Source: Nesterenkonia salmonea (GTDB lineage: Bacteria; Actinomycetota; Actinomycetes; Actinomycetales; Micrococcaceae). Taken from it: DNA of 52,314 nt. The notes below the pieces were generated by a model, which searched no databases, was not told the origin of the DNA, and saw only the letters and a program-made list of their open reading frames with translations. Each line of letters begins with the position of its first letter. The first letter of the stretch is position 1. The stretch covers positions 1 through 52,314 of the forward strand of contig NZ_VAVZ01000024.1 of the NCBI RefSeq assembly GCF_005771525.1, written 5' to 3'. Positions 37,471 to 45,159 of the stretch are shown here, in pieces. A program made the translations under genes and the position numbers.

Positions 37471-38304
37471 GTGCGCTATCACCTCGCCGGCCGAAAGGTC
37501 CTCATCACTGGAGGCGCCAGCGGCCTGGGGCGGCATCTGGCACACCAAGCCGCAGAACGCGGTGCGCACGTGGTGATATGGGACGTTGATCAAGAAGCCG
37601 GCCAGGCAACCGCGGATGAGATCGCACGGTCTGGCGGGACGGCCTCCGCCATGGTTGTTGATGTCGCAGAACGTGAAGCGGTCAAAAGCGCAGCGTTGCA
37701 CTGCGGGGAGATCGACGTCCTCATCAATAATGCCGGCATCGTCAGTGGCGAGCGCCTCCTGGACTCCTCTGACGAGCAGATCTCCGCAACTCTGCACGTC
37801 AACACTATGGCTCTTTTCTGGGTGACTCGCGCATTCCTGGGCGGAATGATCGAGCGCGGTCACGGCACCGTGGTCACCGTCGCAAGCTCAGCCGGCCTAG
37901 TCGGTGTCCCCGGCCTGACAGACTACGCGGCCAGCAAATTCGCGGCATTCGGATTCGCCGAGGCGCTCCGCGGAGAACTCCGGCAGGATCGGACCGGTGT
38001 CACGTCCCTTACGGTGTGCCCGTCCCATCTGGATACGGCACGGTTCGACGGCGTCACCACCCGTTTTGCCTGGCTGCTCCCCCGCTTGTCGGCGAGCCGT
38101 GTGGCGGGGAAGATTCTGCGCGCGGTCGAACGGCGTCGTACACAGCTGATCATGCCGCCGCTGGTCCGCACTATTCCCGTGGCACGAGCGATGAACGTCC
38201 GGCACTTCGACGCGATGATGTCCTTCTTCGGTATCGGGACTGCCATGGATGCGTTCAGCAGTCGCTCTTCCCAGTACGACGCCGCCCCGCACCCCCGCGA
38301 GTAG
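37471..38304 (+). CDS. short-chain dehydrogenase/reductase
   Basis: 277 aa from GTG 37471; no better in-frame start fits the SDR N terminus. Cofactor motif TGGASGLGRHLA, NNAG at about 90, catalytic Ser/Tyr/Lys as SSAG..., YAASK. The basic/hydrophobic C-terminal region (RRRTQLIMPPLVRTIPVARAM) resembles SDRs acting on lipids or acyl aldehydes at the membrane. Likely one unit with gabD. Confidence 0.85.
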   Translation: MRYHLAGRKVLITGGASGLGRHLAHQAAERGAHVVIWDVDQEAGQATADEIARSGGTASAMVVDVAEREAVKSAALHCGEIDVLINNAGIVSGERLLDSSDEQISATLHVNTMALFWVTRAFLGGMIERGHGTVVTVASSAGLVGVPGLTDYAASKFAAFGFAEALRGELRQDRTGVTSLTVCPSHLDTARFDGVTTRFAWLLPRLSASRVAGKILRAVERRRTQLIMPPLVRTIPVARAMNVRHFDAMMSFFGIGTAMDAFSSRSSQYDAAPHPRE

Positions 38305-38393
38305 AACGCTGACTACGCGTACGGCGTGAGGTGACAGATGCCTCACACAGCAACCGGGATACGGCAGGCAGAAAAATTCTTTGGAAAATGCAC

Positions 38394-38422
38394 CGTGAGG
38401 ATTCTGCGCGGGCCGCGTCTTA
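38394..38422 (+). promoter_or_regulatory. ECF-type promoter of the Asp23 copy B operon
   Basis: CGTGAGGAT (38394-38402), 12 bases, then GCGTCTTA (38415-38422), 76 bases before the start codon. Matches the copy A promoter in both boxes and spacing, with an upstream A/T block GCAGAAAAATTCT (38368-38380) also shared. A sigma gene of ECF type lies 3.3 kb downstream. Confidence 0.65.
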
Positions 38423-38497
38423 ACCCATGTCAACATCACGCAGACGGCGTGAAGAGCTACGCGCATCCCCTGATGCGCTGCAACACAAAGGAGCATC

Positions 38498-38992
38498 ATG
38501 GCAGAGAACATCAACGCTAAGAACGCAACAGCCGCTCAGACTTCATCGACCTCTGACGCGGTTGCTCTGGCTAGGTCCACGCAGGGTAAGAGTCCGCTCG
38601 TCACCGAATACGGCCAGACCACCGTGGAAGAGACAGTGGTCCAGAAGCTCGCCGGTATCGCAGCTCGCGAAGTCCCCGGTGTCCACTCCATGGGCAACGC
38701 AGCACGCCGGACATTCGACGCCATCTCCGAGCGGATCCCAGGCTCCCGCACCCAGGTCAGCGGCGGCGTCTCAGCGGAGAAGGGCGAACGTCAGACAGCT
38801 ATCGACCTCAACATCATCGTGGAATACGGTGCCTCGATCGTAGACATCGCCGAAAAGATCCGCCACAACGTGATCCGCTCCGTGGAGTACGGCACTGGCC
38901 TTGAGGTCGTCGAGGTCAACATCACCGTCGCAGACGTCCACCTCCCTGAGGATGAGGATGCCCCCCGCGAATCCGGCCACGAACTCGCCTGA
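38498..38992 (+). CDS. Asp23/Gls24 family envelope stress protein, copy B
   Basis: 164 aa, AAAGGAG ribosome site. Same domain layout as copy A, with an independent N-terminal ~30 residues (MAENINAKNATAAQTSST). Heads a plus-strand operon running to 40742 that encodes the membrane partners expected for Asp23 proteins. Confidence 0.94.
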   Translation: MAENINAKNATAAQTSSTSDAVALARSTQGKSPLVTEYGQTTVEETVVQKLAGIAAREVPGVHSMGNAARRTFDAISERIPGSRTQVSGGVSAEKGERQTAIDLNIIVEYGASIVDIAEKIRHNVIRSVEYGTGLEVVEVNITVADVHLPEDEDAPRESGHELA

Positions 38993-39068
38993 TTCATAAC
39001 CGCGATAGAGCACCGCAGCACAGCGAACCTGAGCGGATACAGCTCCGTCCAACAGAAAGAGACTGATC

Positions 39069-39251
39069 ATGAATGCAAGCTATGTGGGATTGTTCGCAGG
39101 GCTGATTCTCGGAATCGTCGCCGTCACGGGAGGATTCCTTGCCTTCCTCGGTGTCGCAGCCCTCGGGGCGCTGGGTCTGATTGTCGGACTGATCGTGGAG
39201 GGCCGGCTGGACATCAGCGGTATCACCGGCGCGGAACGGCGTCGGCGATGA
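39069..39251 (+). CDS. small DUF2273-like membrane protein of the Asp23 operon
   Basis: 60 aa, two closely spaced hydrophobic helices (about 5-26 and 28-45) with a Gly/Ala-rich turn, then a basic tail TGAERRRR. Position and size match the small membrane proteins that accompany Asp23/AmaP genes. Overlaps the next gene by ATGA. Confidence 0.8.
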   Translation: MNASYVGLFAGLILGIVAVTGGFLAFLGVAALGALGLIVGLIVEGRLDISGITGAERRRR

Positions 39252-39613
39252 GCCAGGCGACTCAGGCCACCGGTCGCCTCACCGTCAAAGAGGCTGCCGT
39301 GGAGAAGACTGCTGCGTACCTCGCGGAGCAGCTGGAGGGAGTCTCTGCCACCAACAGGCTCAGCTTGCGCGGCTTCAACTCCGGCACCGGCGAACGCAAG
39401 CGGCCCAAAGTTGAGGTCGAAATCAGCGGGAACATCGCCGGAATCACTGTTCATCTGGCGCTTCCCTATCCCGCTCCGCTGCGAGACCTGACGGAGAAGG
39501 CGCGCACGCATATCACCACCGAGGTGCAGCGCCTCACCGGGGTCTCGGTCTCCTGGGTGGATGTCCGCATCACCCAGCTGCACATATCCTCTTCGGAAAG
39601 GACACTGCAATGA
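39248..39613 (+). CDS. Asp23-like protein of the alkaline-shock operon
   Basis: 121 aa. Secondary-structure pattern and motifs (LTVKEAAVEKTAAYLAEQL at the start; VTVEV-like beta strands VEVEISGNIAGITVHLALP; TTEVQRLTGVSVSWVDVRIT at the end) fit a divergent Asp23 domain. No membrane helix. Coupled on both sides by 4-bp overlaps. Confidence 0.75.
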   Translation: MSQATQATGRLTVKEAAVEKTAAYLAEQLEGVSATNRLSLRGFNSGTGERKRPKVEVEISGNIAGITVHLALPYPAPLRDLTEKARTHITTEVQRLTGVSVSWVDVRITQLHISSSERTLQ

Positions 39614-40152
39614 GTAGTCCGCGCATCCGGCAGCGACCGGACCGCCGCACTCCCGCGCTCGCCGTAGCCTTCATCATGGCAGCGGTCGGCATCTTGGGTA
39701 TTTGGTGGTCCGCAGCTGCCCTGATAGAGCGTCAGAACCTTGCCGGTCTCGACGGCCTTGAGGGTCGCACCTGGGAAAGCCTGCTGCTGATTCTCGGCGC
39801 TGCAGGCGCCGTGCTCCTAGGACTGGTCCTCATTCTGGTCGCCCTGATTCCCGGAAAAGCTGCCGTGACTCCCATGAGAGTTCCGAACGTGGGCCCCGAG
39901 CGGAACACGGTGGTGACGACCAAGGGATTGGCACGGATCGTAAATGCTGAAGCAGAGCGCACCGAAGGCACTGTCGGCGTCCGGGCCACAGGTACCCCGG
40001 GCCGGGTCAAGGTCCTGGTGGACACTGTGGCTCCCAACGGGCGCGATGTCCGGAACCTCGTGTCAGAACGCAGCCGTGATCGGTTTTGCTCACTGCGGCT
40101 CAAGCGCGTGCCACGCGTGGCTGTGCGCACGCGACGTAAGGAGAAACGATGA
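39610..40152 (+). CDS. DUF6286-like membrane protein of the Asp23 operon
   Basis: 180 aa. Basic N terminus (RIRQRPDRRTP), two membrane helices (about 17-40 and 58-80), then a soluble Asp23-like C-terminal domain (TTKGLARIVNAEAERTEG, VGVRATGTPGRVKVLVDT) ending very basic (VAVRTRRKEKR). Predicted membrane-anchored partner of Asp23. ATGA overlap with the next gene. Confidence 0.78.
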   Translation: MSSPRIRQRPDRRTPALAVAFIMAAVGILGIWWSAAALIERQNLAGLDGLEGRTWESLLLILGAAGAVLLGLVLILVALIPGKAAVTPMRVPNVGPERNTVVTTKGLARIVNAEAERTEGTVGVRATGTPGRVKVLVDTVAPNGRDVRNLVSERSRDRFCSLRLKRVPRVAVRTRRKEKR

Positions 40153-40742
40153 TCGCCGTTTCCAAAGCACCGAACCGATTCTTCCTACTGGTGATCGGGC
40201 TTGTGCTCCTCGCCATCGGCACCACCGCACTGGCAGTAGCCAGTGGGAAGCTCAGCGGCCTGCAGTACGCCCCAGAACAAGGGGATGACCTGTTGGATGC
40301 GAGCCTGCTGCCCGTCTGGACTCCAGCTGCCGTGCTGGGCATCTCTGTCCTACTCACGGTTTTCGGACTGTGATGGGCGGCGTCGGCTGTGCCACGCTCC
40401 GTGAAGGCACGGGAGTTCCAACTGCACAGGGACGGACGCCACGGAGTGACACGCCTGGACAACGGTGCCCTGCAGCGGGCCGTGTCCGACGCCGCCCAGC
40501 AGCTGCGCGGCGTCGTGGCGGCAACGGTCCGGATTGAAGGCACCGCCGACCACCCCGGAGTGCTCATGAAGGTGGAGATCGATGAACGCTCTGACATTTC
40601 TAACACTGTCGATCAGCTGCACCGCGATGTCTTGGGCGGCCTGGAAACCTCATTGCAGGCCCCGCTGTCTCAGGTCAGGCTGATTGTGGACCCGGTGCGC
40701 AACAGCCGAAAGTCGGAGGCAGCGGCGGTGAAGCTGGACTGA
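40149..40742 (+). pseudogene. amaP: AmaP-like membrane anchor gene interrupted by an in-frame TGA
   Basis: The first part (40149-40373, 74 aa) has two membrane helices and ends LLTVFGL at TGA 40371-40373. The same frame continues without another stop for 123 codons to 40742: it resumes W-A-A-S-A-V-P-R at 40374 and gives a soluble Asp23-like domain (GALQRAVSDAAQQLRGV, VLMKVEIDERSD). Together the two halves have the layout of AmaP, the membrane anchor for Asp23: two helices followed at once by the cytoplasmic domain. The stop falls where the family usually has a second tryptophan after helix 2, so TGG to TGA is the simplest change. Alternatives are readthrough, restart at GTG 40389 as two proteins, or sequencing error. 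Confidence 0.75.
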
Positions 40743-40770
40743 TCGGTTCCGTCACGCCCAACTGCGCAGA

Positions 40771-40806
40771 TCGCCCCGTGTGGATGACTCCCACGGGGCG
40801 ATTCTT
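40771..40806 (+). terminator. terminator of the Asp23 copy B operon
   Basis: TCGCCCCGTG and CACGGGGCGA form a 10-bp stem with an 11-base loop, followed by TTCTTT. It also lies just before the stop of the convergent operon (40824). Confidence 0.82.
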
Positions 40807-40823
40807 TAGCTAAAGCCCGGCGC

Positions 40824-41195
40824 TCATTCAATTCCCAGGACGCGAATGGTGAAATCCACATTATCGAGCTCGGCTGGGGCCTCTCCTAGGGGCTCCTGGC
40901 TGCGGCGGGCATTGACAGCCAGCTGGGCGGCGTCGTGAACGTCATCGACCACCATTCCGGTGGCGTGGCCCTGTGCGACGTAGAAGTCAACATAGATTCT
41001 GGTTCCGCTGGCCCGGGTGACGATATCCACCCCGGAGGCTTCTCTGTCCGCTGAGCCAAAGAGCGCCTTGGCGGAGCGGGTGAGTATTTCTCGGTAGCTG
41101 GGAACCAGCCGTGAGACCCCGGGGGTCTCTGTGATGGTCCGCACCAGGTCATCGTGAAGGTCGCAAAGCCGTTGGCCGCTGCTCTCAGTCTTCAT
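40824..41195 (-). CDS. small Asp23-like protein of the sigma-factor operon
   Basis: 123 aa from ATG 41195, overlapping the upstream gene by 11 bp. The pattern RTITETPGVSRLVPSYREIL, then VDIVTRASGTRIYVDFYVA and VDDVHDAAQLAVNAR, suggests a degenerate Asp23 fold without membrane segments. Last gene of the sigma operon. Function not established; an adaptor or regulator of the sigma factor is an inference from position. Confidence 0.65.
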   Translation of the reverse strand: MKTESSGQRLCDLHDDLVRTITETPGVSRLVPSYREILTRSAKALFGSADREASGVDIVTRASGTRIYVDFYVAQGHATGMVVDDVHDAAQLAVNARRSQEPLGEAPAELDNVDFTIRVLGIE

Positions 41196-41688
41196 GGATA
41201 TCCTCCACTTGCAGGTCGATCGCCGCCGCATCAATGCCGAATACCGTGTGGAGTCGGTCTGCGATACCGCGCCGGAGGTGAGGAATGAGCTCCTGCACAG
41301 CCACATGCGGGGCCATGGTGAATCCGGCCCCCACACTGAACTGTGATGCCTCGGCGGAGATCTCCTCGAGTTTGACGCTGCGGGCTCGCAGGTCTCCGAA
41401 GGAGTCGATGACATCTCTCACTTCAGCCCGTATCGCTGAGGTCGTCACCTGATAGGTGCGCCGTTTGGGGGTGATGAGTTCGGTGCTTGGGCCGCGCAGC
41501 GCCTCTTTGTTGACGATATCCATAATGCGGCTCTTGAGACCCGATTGGGTCTCAGGCGGCGCCTCGGAGGCCGTCCTGTAGTCAGACAGCACCTCGGAGA
41601 GGCGGCGATAGTTGGCCTCGAGATGTTCGTCGTCGAACAGGTCTTCTGGAGGCTGGGTTGGGTCATCGTCGTACGTACTCACAGCCAC
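41185..41688 (-). CDS. Asp23-like protein overlapping the ECF sigma gene
   Basis: 167 aa. N-terminal ~65 residues are acidic and helical (DDDPTQPPEDLFDDEHLEAN); the C-terminal part (TYQVTTSAIRAEVRDVID, GFTMAPHVAVQELIPHL, IDAAAIDLQVEDIHED) looks like an Asp23 domain. Its start lies inside the sigma gene (10-bp overlap) and its end overlaps the next gene. It has no classical anti-sigma motif (no ZAS HxxxCxxC, no membrane helix), so a partner-type regulatory role is only inferred. Confidence 0.7.
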   Translation of the reverse strand: MAVSTYDDDPTQPPEDLFDDEHLEANYRRLSEVLSDYRTASEAPPETQSGLKSRIMDIVNKEALRGPSTELITPKRRTYQVTTSAIRAEVRDVIDSFGDLRARSVKLEEISAEASQFSVGAGFTMAPHVAVQELIPHLRRGIADRLHTVFGIDAAAIDLQVEDIHED

Positions 41689-42278
41689 ACCTCCATTCCT
41701 TCGCTGATCGTCCGGCGAGCCCGGTGGATCCTGCCCCGAACACTTCCTTCACTGATTTTTAGGATATCGGCAATCTGTGCGTATGACTCGCCCTGCATCT
41801 CAAAAAGTATCCATGCCAATTTCTGTTCTGGGGGAAGGGTATTGAGAATTTTTTCGAGCTCGTGGACCGCGGCGGATCCTACGGCGCTGCGTTCGGGGCT
41901 CACGCCCTGTTCAGCGAACTCCCACATATCTGAGGTGTCAGTGGGGACGCTTCGCCTCGATTCGCGTTTGCGGATGAGATCGATGCAGGCGTTGCTGGCC
42001 AGCCGATAGATCCATGGCTTGAACCTGGTGGGGTCCTGCAGAGTCTCCAGTCGGCGCCAGACGGTGATGAAGGTTTCCTGCACAATGTCCTCAGCCTCCT
42101 GAACATCGCGCACCATCCTGCGGCACAGGCTGGAGAGTGGGCCTTGATACTGATCCACCAGAGCTTCAAACGCCTGGATATCTCCGTCCATCGCGCGCAG
42201 CACCACTGTTCTGTGCTGTGTGCCGCCTTCATCGTTGAGGGCCGAGGACTTGGCGGTAGCCCGCCCGTCACCTGTCAT
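41679..42278 (-). CDS. ECF-type RNA polymerase sigma factor
   Basis: 199 aa. Sigma region 2: FEALVDQYQGPLSSLCRRMV, AEDIVQETFITVWRR, FKPWIYRLASNACIDLIRKR. Region 4: LPPEQKLAWILFEMQGESYA with helix-turn-helix ISEGSVRGRIHRARRTI. Starts by ATGA overlap with the DUF3995 gene and is followed by overlapping Asp23-like genes. This makes it the best local candidate to read the promoters at 35856 and 38394. Confidence 0.93.
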   Translation of the reverse strand: MTGDGRATAKSSALNDEGGTQHRTVVLRAMDGDIQAFEALVDQYQGPLSSLCRRMVRDVQEAEDIVQETFITVWRRLETLQDPTRFKPWIYRLASNACIDLIRKRESRRSVPTDTSDMWEFAEQGVSPERSAVGSAAVHELEKILNTLPPEQKLAWILFEMQGESYAQIADILKISEGSVRGRIHRARRTISEGMEVWL

Positions 42279-42775
42279 GCGGACATCACATCACACCTTC
42301 GCAGGGTTCTGAGTCCGCCGGCCAGCACGAGTCCCCAGATCAGCAGCATGGGATACCAAATGGCGGCCTGGCCGATGCGCCCGGTGGGGTCCTGAACGTC
42401 TGTGAAGACCAGTAGCACCACATTGACCACGGCGCCGCTGGCCCCATAGAGGATGAGCGCGGCCGAGGCAGTGATCGCAGCCACCCGCAGCGGCCTGCTG
42501 TTCCGAAGGCGTCCAAGCAGCAGCAGCGGTAGCAGACTCACAGCTGTCTTGACGGTGAAGATCAGCACCAGGGCACCTCCGAGCAGCACCGGCGCATCGG
42601 CCTGGAGCTGGATGATCCACTCGCCGATGGTGTCCAGGAGAAAGTCGCCACCTAACGCCCAGTAGAGGTTCGGGGCGGCGTTGAGCAGTCCTAGGAAGGC
42701 CGCTGTCCGGAGTAGCGCGGTGGCGCGATGTTCAGTCCTGCGGCTGCGGCGGGACAAATCCGAACCTCTCGCCAT
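42275..42775 (-). CDS. DUF3995-like membrane protein
   Basis: 166 aa from ATG 42775 (start less certain; this makes a 44-bp overlap with the flavodoxin gene). Four membrane helices, with LLNAAPNLYWALGGDFLLDT near the N terminus as in DUF3995. Overlaps the sigma gene start by 4 bp, so sigma translation may depend on it. Function unknown. Confidence 0.75.
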   Translation of the reverse strand: MARGSDLSRRSRRTEHRATALLRTAAFLGLLNAAPNLYWALGGDFLLDTIGEWIIQLQADAPVLLGGALVLIFTVKTAVSLLPLLLLGRLRNSRPLRVAAITASAALILYGASGAVVNVVLLVFTDVQDPTGRIGQAAIWYPMLLIWGLVLAGGLRTLRRCDVMSA

Positions 42776-43445
42776 CACGCCACTTCTGAGGCACATTGCC
42801 GTAGGCCGGAATGCCGCCCTGATCGCGCAGCATCGCCGCCATATGCATCAGGTTGTAGGTCATAAACGTCAGGTTCCGGTTGGTGAAGTCGTTCTCAGGA
42901 CCTCCGCTTCCTGGATCCAAGTAGCTGGGCCCGGGCCCCACTTCCCCGATCCATCCCGCATCAGCCTGAGGGGGGATCACACACCCTATGTGTTGAAGAC
43001 TGTAGAGAAGGTTCATGGTGCAGTGCTTGACGCCGTCCTCATTACCGGTGATCAGCGCTCCTCCAACTTTGCCGTAGTAGACGTACTGGCCGGCGTCATT
43101 GACATCCGCGGAGTTGCTGTAGAGCCGCTCAACGATCTTCTTGGTCTCACTGCTGTTGTCTCCCAGCCAGATAGGACCGGCGAGGATGAGGATGTTTGCC
43201 GCCTTCACACGGTCGAAGATGCCGGGCCATTCATCGGTCTCCCAGCCGTGCTCCGTCATATCGGGATACACTCCCGGGGCTATCCGGTGATCCACGGTGC
43301 GGATCACCTCCACCTCAACCCCGTTGCGCTCCATCAGGGCCCGAGCCGCGCCAATCAGACCATCGGTATGGCTAACCCCCGGGGACCGGGTGAGAGTCCC
43401 GTTGAAGATGACGGCCTTCAGCCCGGAAAACTGTTCAGTTGTCAT
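42732..43445 (-). CDS. flavodoxin-family NAD(P)H-dependent FMN reductase/oxidoreductase
   Basis: 237 aa with GGAGGAG ribosome site. Flavodoxin-like fold: AVIFNGTLTRSPGVSHTDGL (phosphate loop), ILILAGPIWLGDNSSETKK (flavin-ring loop) and GGALITGNEDGVKH. Likely an FMN-binding reductase or quinone-reducing enzyme. First gene of the possible oxidoreductase - DUF3995 - sigma - Asp23-like run, which hints at a redox or envelope-stress setting. Confidence 0.85.
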   Translation of the reverse strand: MTTEQFSGLKAVIFNGTLTRSPGVSHTDGLIGAARALMERNGVEVEVIRTVDHRIAPGVYPDMTEHGWETDEWPGIFDRVKAANILILAGPIWLGDNSSETKKIVERLYSNSADVNDAGQYVYYGKVGGALITGNEDGVKHCTMNLLYSLQHIGCVIPPQADAGWIGEVGPGPSYLDPGSGGPENDFTNRNLTFMTYNLMHMAAMLRDQGGIPAYGNVPQKWRDGERFGFVPPQPQD

Positions 43446-43524
43446 GGGAGCTCCTCCACCGAGTCATGATCAGTTCTCCCGTGTCCTCGGGAGAATGTAG
43501 GCATGGTAGCGCGGGACACTGGGC

Positions 43525-44232
43525 TCAGTCCTCACGTTCGGCAAACACCACCCGATTGTCGAGGTGCCTGCCGGCGGCGTCGTCGAACTCTCCGGTACAG
43601 GTGATCAGCCGCAACTGATCATCAGGGCCAGCGCCGAAGACCTCGCGGGTGGGAAAGTCATCCTTGGGGAAGTCAGCGGTGCTGCTGACACGGTAGAGGT
43701 GCTCGTCGCCTTCGGCGTCAGTCACCGTGACCTCATCACCGGGCTCGAGCTCGAGTAGCCGGAAGAAAACGGCGGGTCCGGCGGCGGAATCAACATGGGC
43801 GGCGATCACTGTTGGACCTGGTTGGCCGGGCCTGCTCCCGTTGGCGAACCAGCCGACGTCATCCCAATCAGCCGGGGGCTCCAACCGACCATCCTGCTGA
43901 ATGGCCAGATCGATCAGCGGCTCATCCAACTCAATCCGCGGAATCTCCACGCTCTCCGGTTCCGCCGCCGCAGGGAGCGCTAAGGCTGCACCAGAATCGT
44001 TGCTCGCATCAGACCGGGGTTCGGCGGAGTCTTCCACCTCAGGTTCGGACTCCTGCGTGGACTGAGATGTCTGCTGTAGAGCAGCCTCCGCGTGGTCATC
44101 GGCGTCCTCACCGGTGGCAGCCTGTGTGCACCCGACGAGGAACCCGATGACCGCTGCGCCCATGACCGCACGCCACAGGCCGGGCCGCACTGCCGCACCC
44201 CGGCGCGGCTCTGCCTGTGACGATGGCACCAT
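43525..44232 (-). CDS. class F sortase
   Basis: 235 aa. N-terminal hydrophobic segment ending FLVGC (signal anchor, possibly lipobox) and an acidic Ser/Glu linker to about 95. Sortase core: catalytic His in IAAHVDSAAG (about 146), Cys in LRLITCTGEF (212) and Arg in LDNRVVFAE (227). Class F enzymes are common in actinobacteria and attach surface proteins to peptidoglycan. Seven bp downstream of the CHRD-protein gene, its likely substrate. Confidence 0.92.
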   Translation of the reverse strand: MVPSSQAEPRRGAAVRPGLWRAVMGAAVIGFLVGCTQAATGEDADDHAEAALQQTSQSTQESEPEVEDSAEPRSDASNDSGAALALPAAAEPESVEIPRIELDEPLIDLAIQQDGRLEPPADWDDVGWFANGSRPGQPGPTVIAAHVDSAAGPAVFFRLLELEPGDEVTVTDAEGDEHLYRVSSTADFPKDDFPTREVFGAGPDDQLRLITCTGEFDDAAGRHLDNRVVFAERED

Positions 44233-44239
44233 CAGCGGA

Positions 44240-44962
44240 TCAGGCCTGCTGATCAGCGTTGCGGCGCTTCAGCAGGAAGAACGCGCCTGCGCCGGCCAGT
44301 GCTGCAGCTCCGACACCCAGTGCGGGACCAGCGATGCTCTGCTGAGCTGCCGTTCCGCCACCACCGGTCTCCACTCCGTCCAGCGGAACCTGCATCAGCT
44401 GCGCCCGCACCACACCGTCCGGGTAGTCCTCAGTGTGAGAGTCTGCGGAGAACGCTTCAGGGTCTTCTTCAAGCTGAGCCAGGGTGAAGCCTTCGCCAGT
44501 GTCGTTGCCCTCATCATCGTCGATACCCGTCATGAACGGACCCTCCATCCATCCCGAAGAAGTGCGGGGTTCATCTCCCACCGGCTCAGGGTCAGGGAAC
44601 GCGATGCGTGGTGGACCGGGTTCTCCGGCGGCGGCCTCATGAATGTGAGTAGCCGTCATGGCTGGGCTTTCATAGTCCCCAGTGACACCTTCGAGCGTGA
44701 TCTCGTAGCAGATGACGTCTGTCTCTGAGTTGACCCAGAGCATAAAGTCGCCCATGGCGCCCTCCTCACCGGGGGAGACTTCACCGTCACCGTCGATGAC
44801 CTCCTCCGGCACAGCCATGGCCGTGAACGCGCTGGTGAACTCATCCGGCCATTCGACCTCAGTGTTGGCCTGCGCCGGGGTGGCCAGCAGCAGCGACGCA
44901 GCCGCACCAGCAGCAACGCAGCTCCCCGCCACTGTCCGGCGACGCATTGTTCCAGTACCCAT
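44240..44962 (-). CDS. secreted CHRD-domain surface protein, candidate sortase substrate
   Basis: 240 aa from ATG 44962 with GAGAGGA ribosome site. Signal peptide cleaved after TPAQA (about residue 33). CHRD domain ~40-185 (DVICYEITLEGVTGD, THIHEAAAGEPGPPRI, PDGVVRAQLMQ). The end has a sortase-substrate layout: motif region VPLDGVETGGGG, hydrophobic helix, then KRRNADQQA. A canonical LPxTG is absent, so class F recognition of an alternative TG-type motif is likely. Promoter region shared with the sigma gene at 45160. Confidence 0.85.
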   Translation of the reverse strand: MGTGTMRRRTVAGSCVAAGAAASLLLATPAQANTEVEWPDEFTSAFTAMAVPEEVIDGDGEVSPGEEGAMGDFMLWVNSETDVICYEITLEGVTGDYESPAMTATHIHEAAAGEPGPPRIAFPDPEPVGDEPRTSSGWMEGPFMTGIDDDEGNDTGEGFTLAQLEEDPEAFSADSHTEDYPDGVVRAQLMQVPLDGVETGGGGTAAQQSIAGPALGVGAAALAGAGAFFLLKRRNADQQA

Positions 44963-45008
44963 GATGTGTTCCTCTCTCATGACTCTCACAGACCGCGGGT
45001 GCGCCCTG

Positions 45009-45147
45009 TCACTGAGTGATACGCACCACCTAGGGCCAGCGTTGAAAGGAAAGGCCGACGAATTTTTCTTCCCCGGGTGGGTGGGGCCCTAAGAGGGACA
45101 TCTGAGGATTGCGCACCGTGCCCAAGGTAGGATGTCCTCACATCTGA
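45009..45147. promoter_or_regulatory. divergent regulatory region between the CHRD and ECF sigma genes
   Basis: Contains the palindrome TCACT-G-AGTGA (45009-45019), an inverted repeat GGACATC/GATGTCC (45096-45102 and 45131-45137), and a direct repeat ACATCTGA (45098 and 45140). No promoter boxes matching 35856/38394 were found, so a different factor probably acts here. Confidence 0.4.
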
Positions 45148-45159
45148 CCGGAGCGGGGA

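Noticed and set aside
40371-40373. Selenocysteine insertion at the amaP TGA
   Set aside because: The position is normally tryptophan, no SECIS-like hairpin stands out just downstream, and AmaP is not a selenoprotein family.
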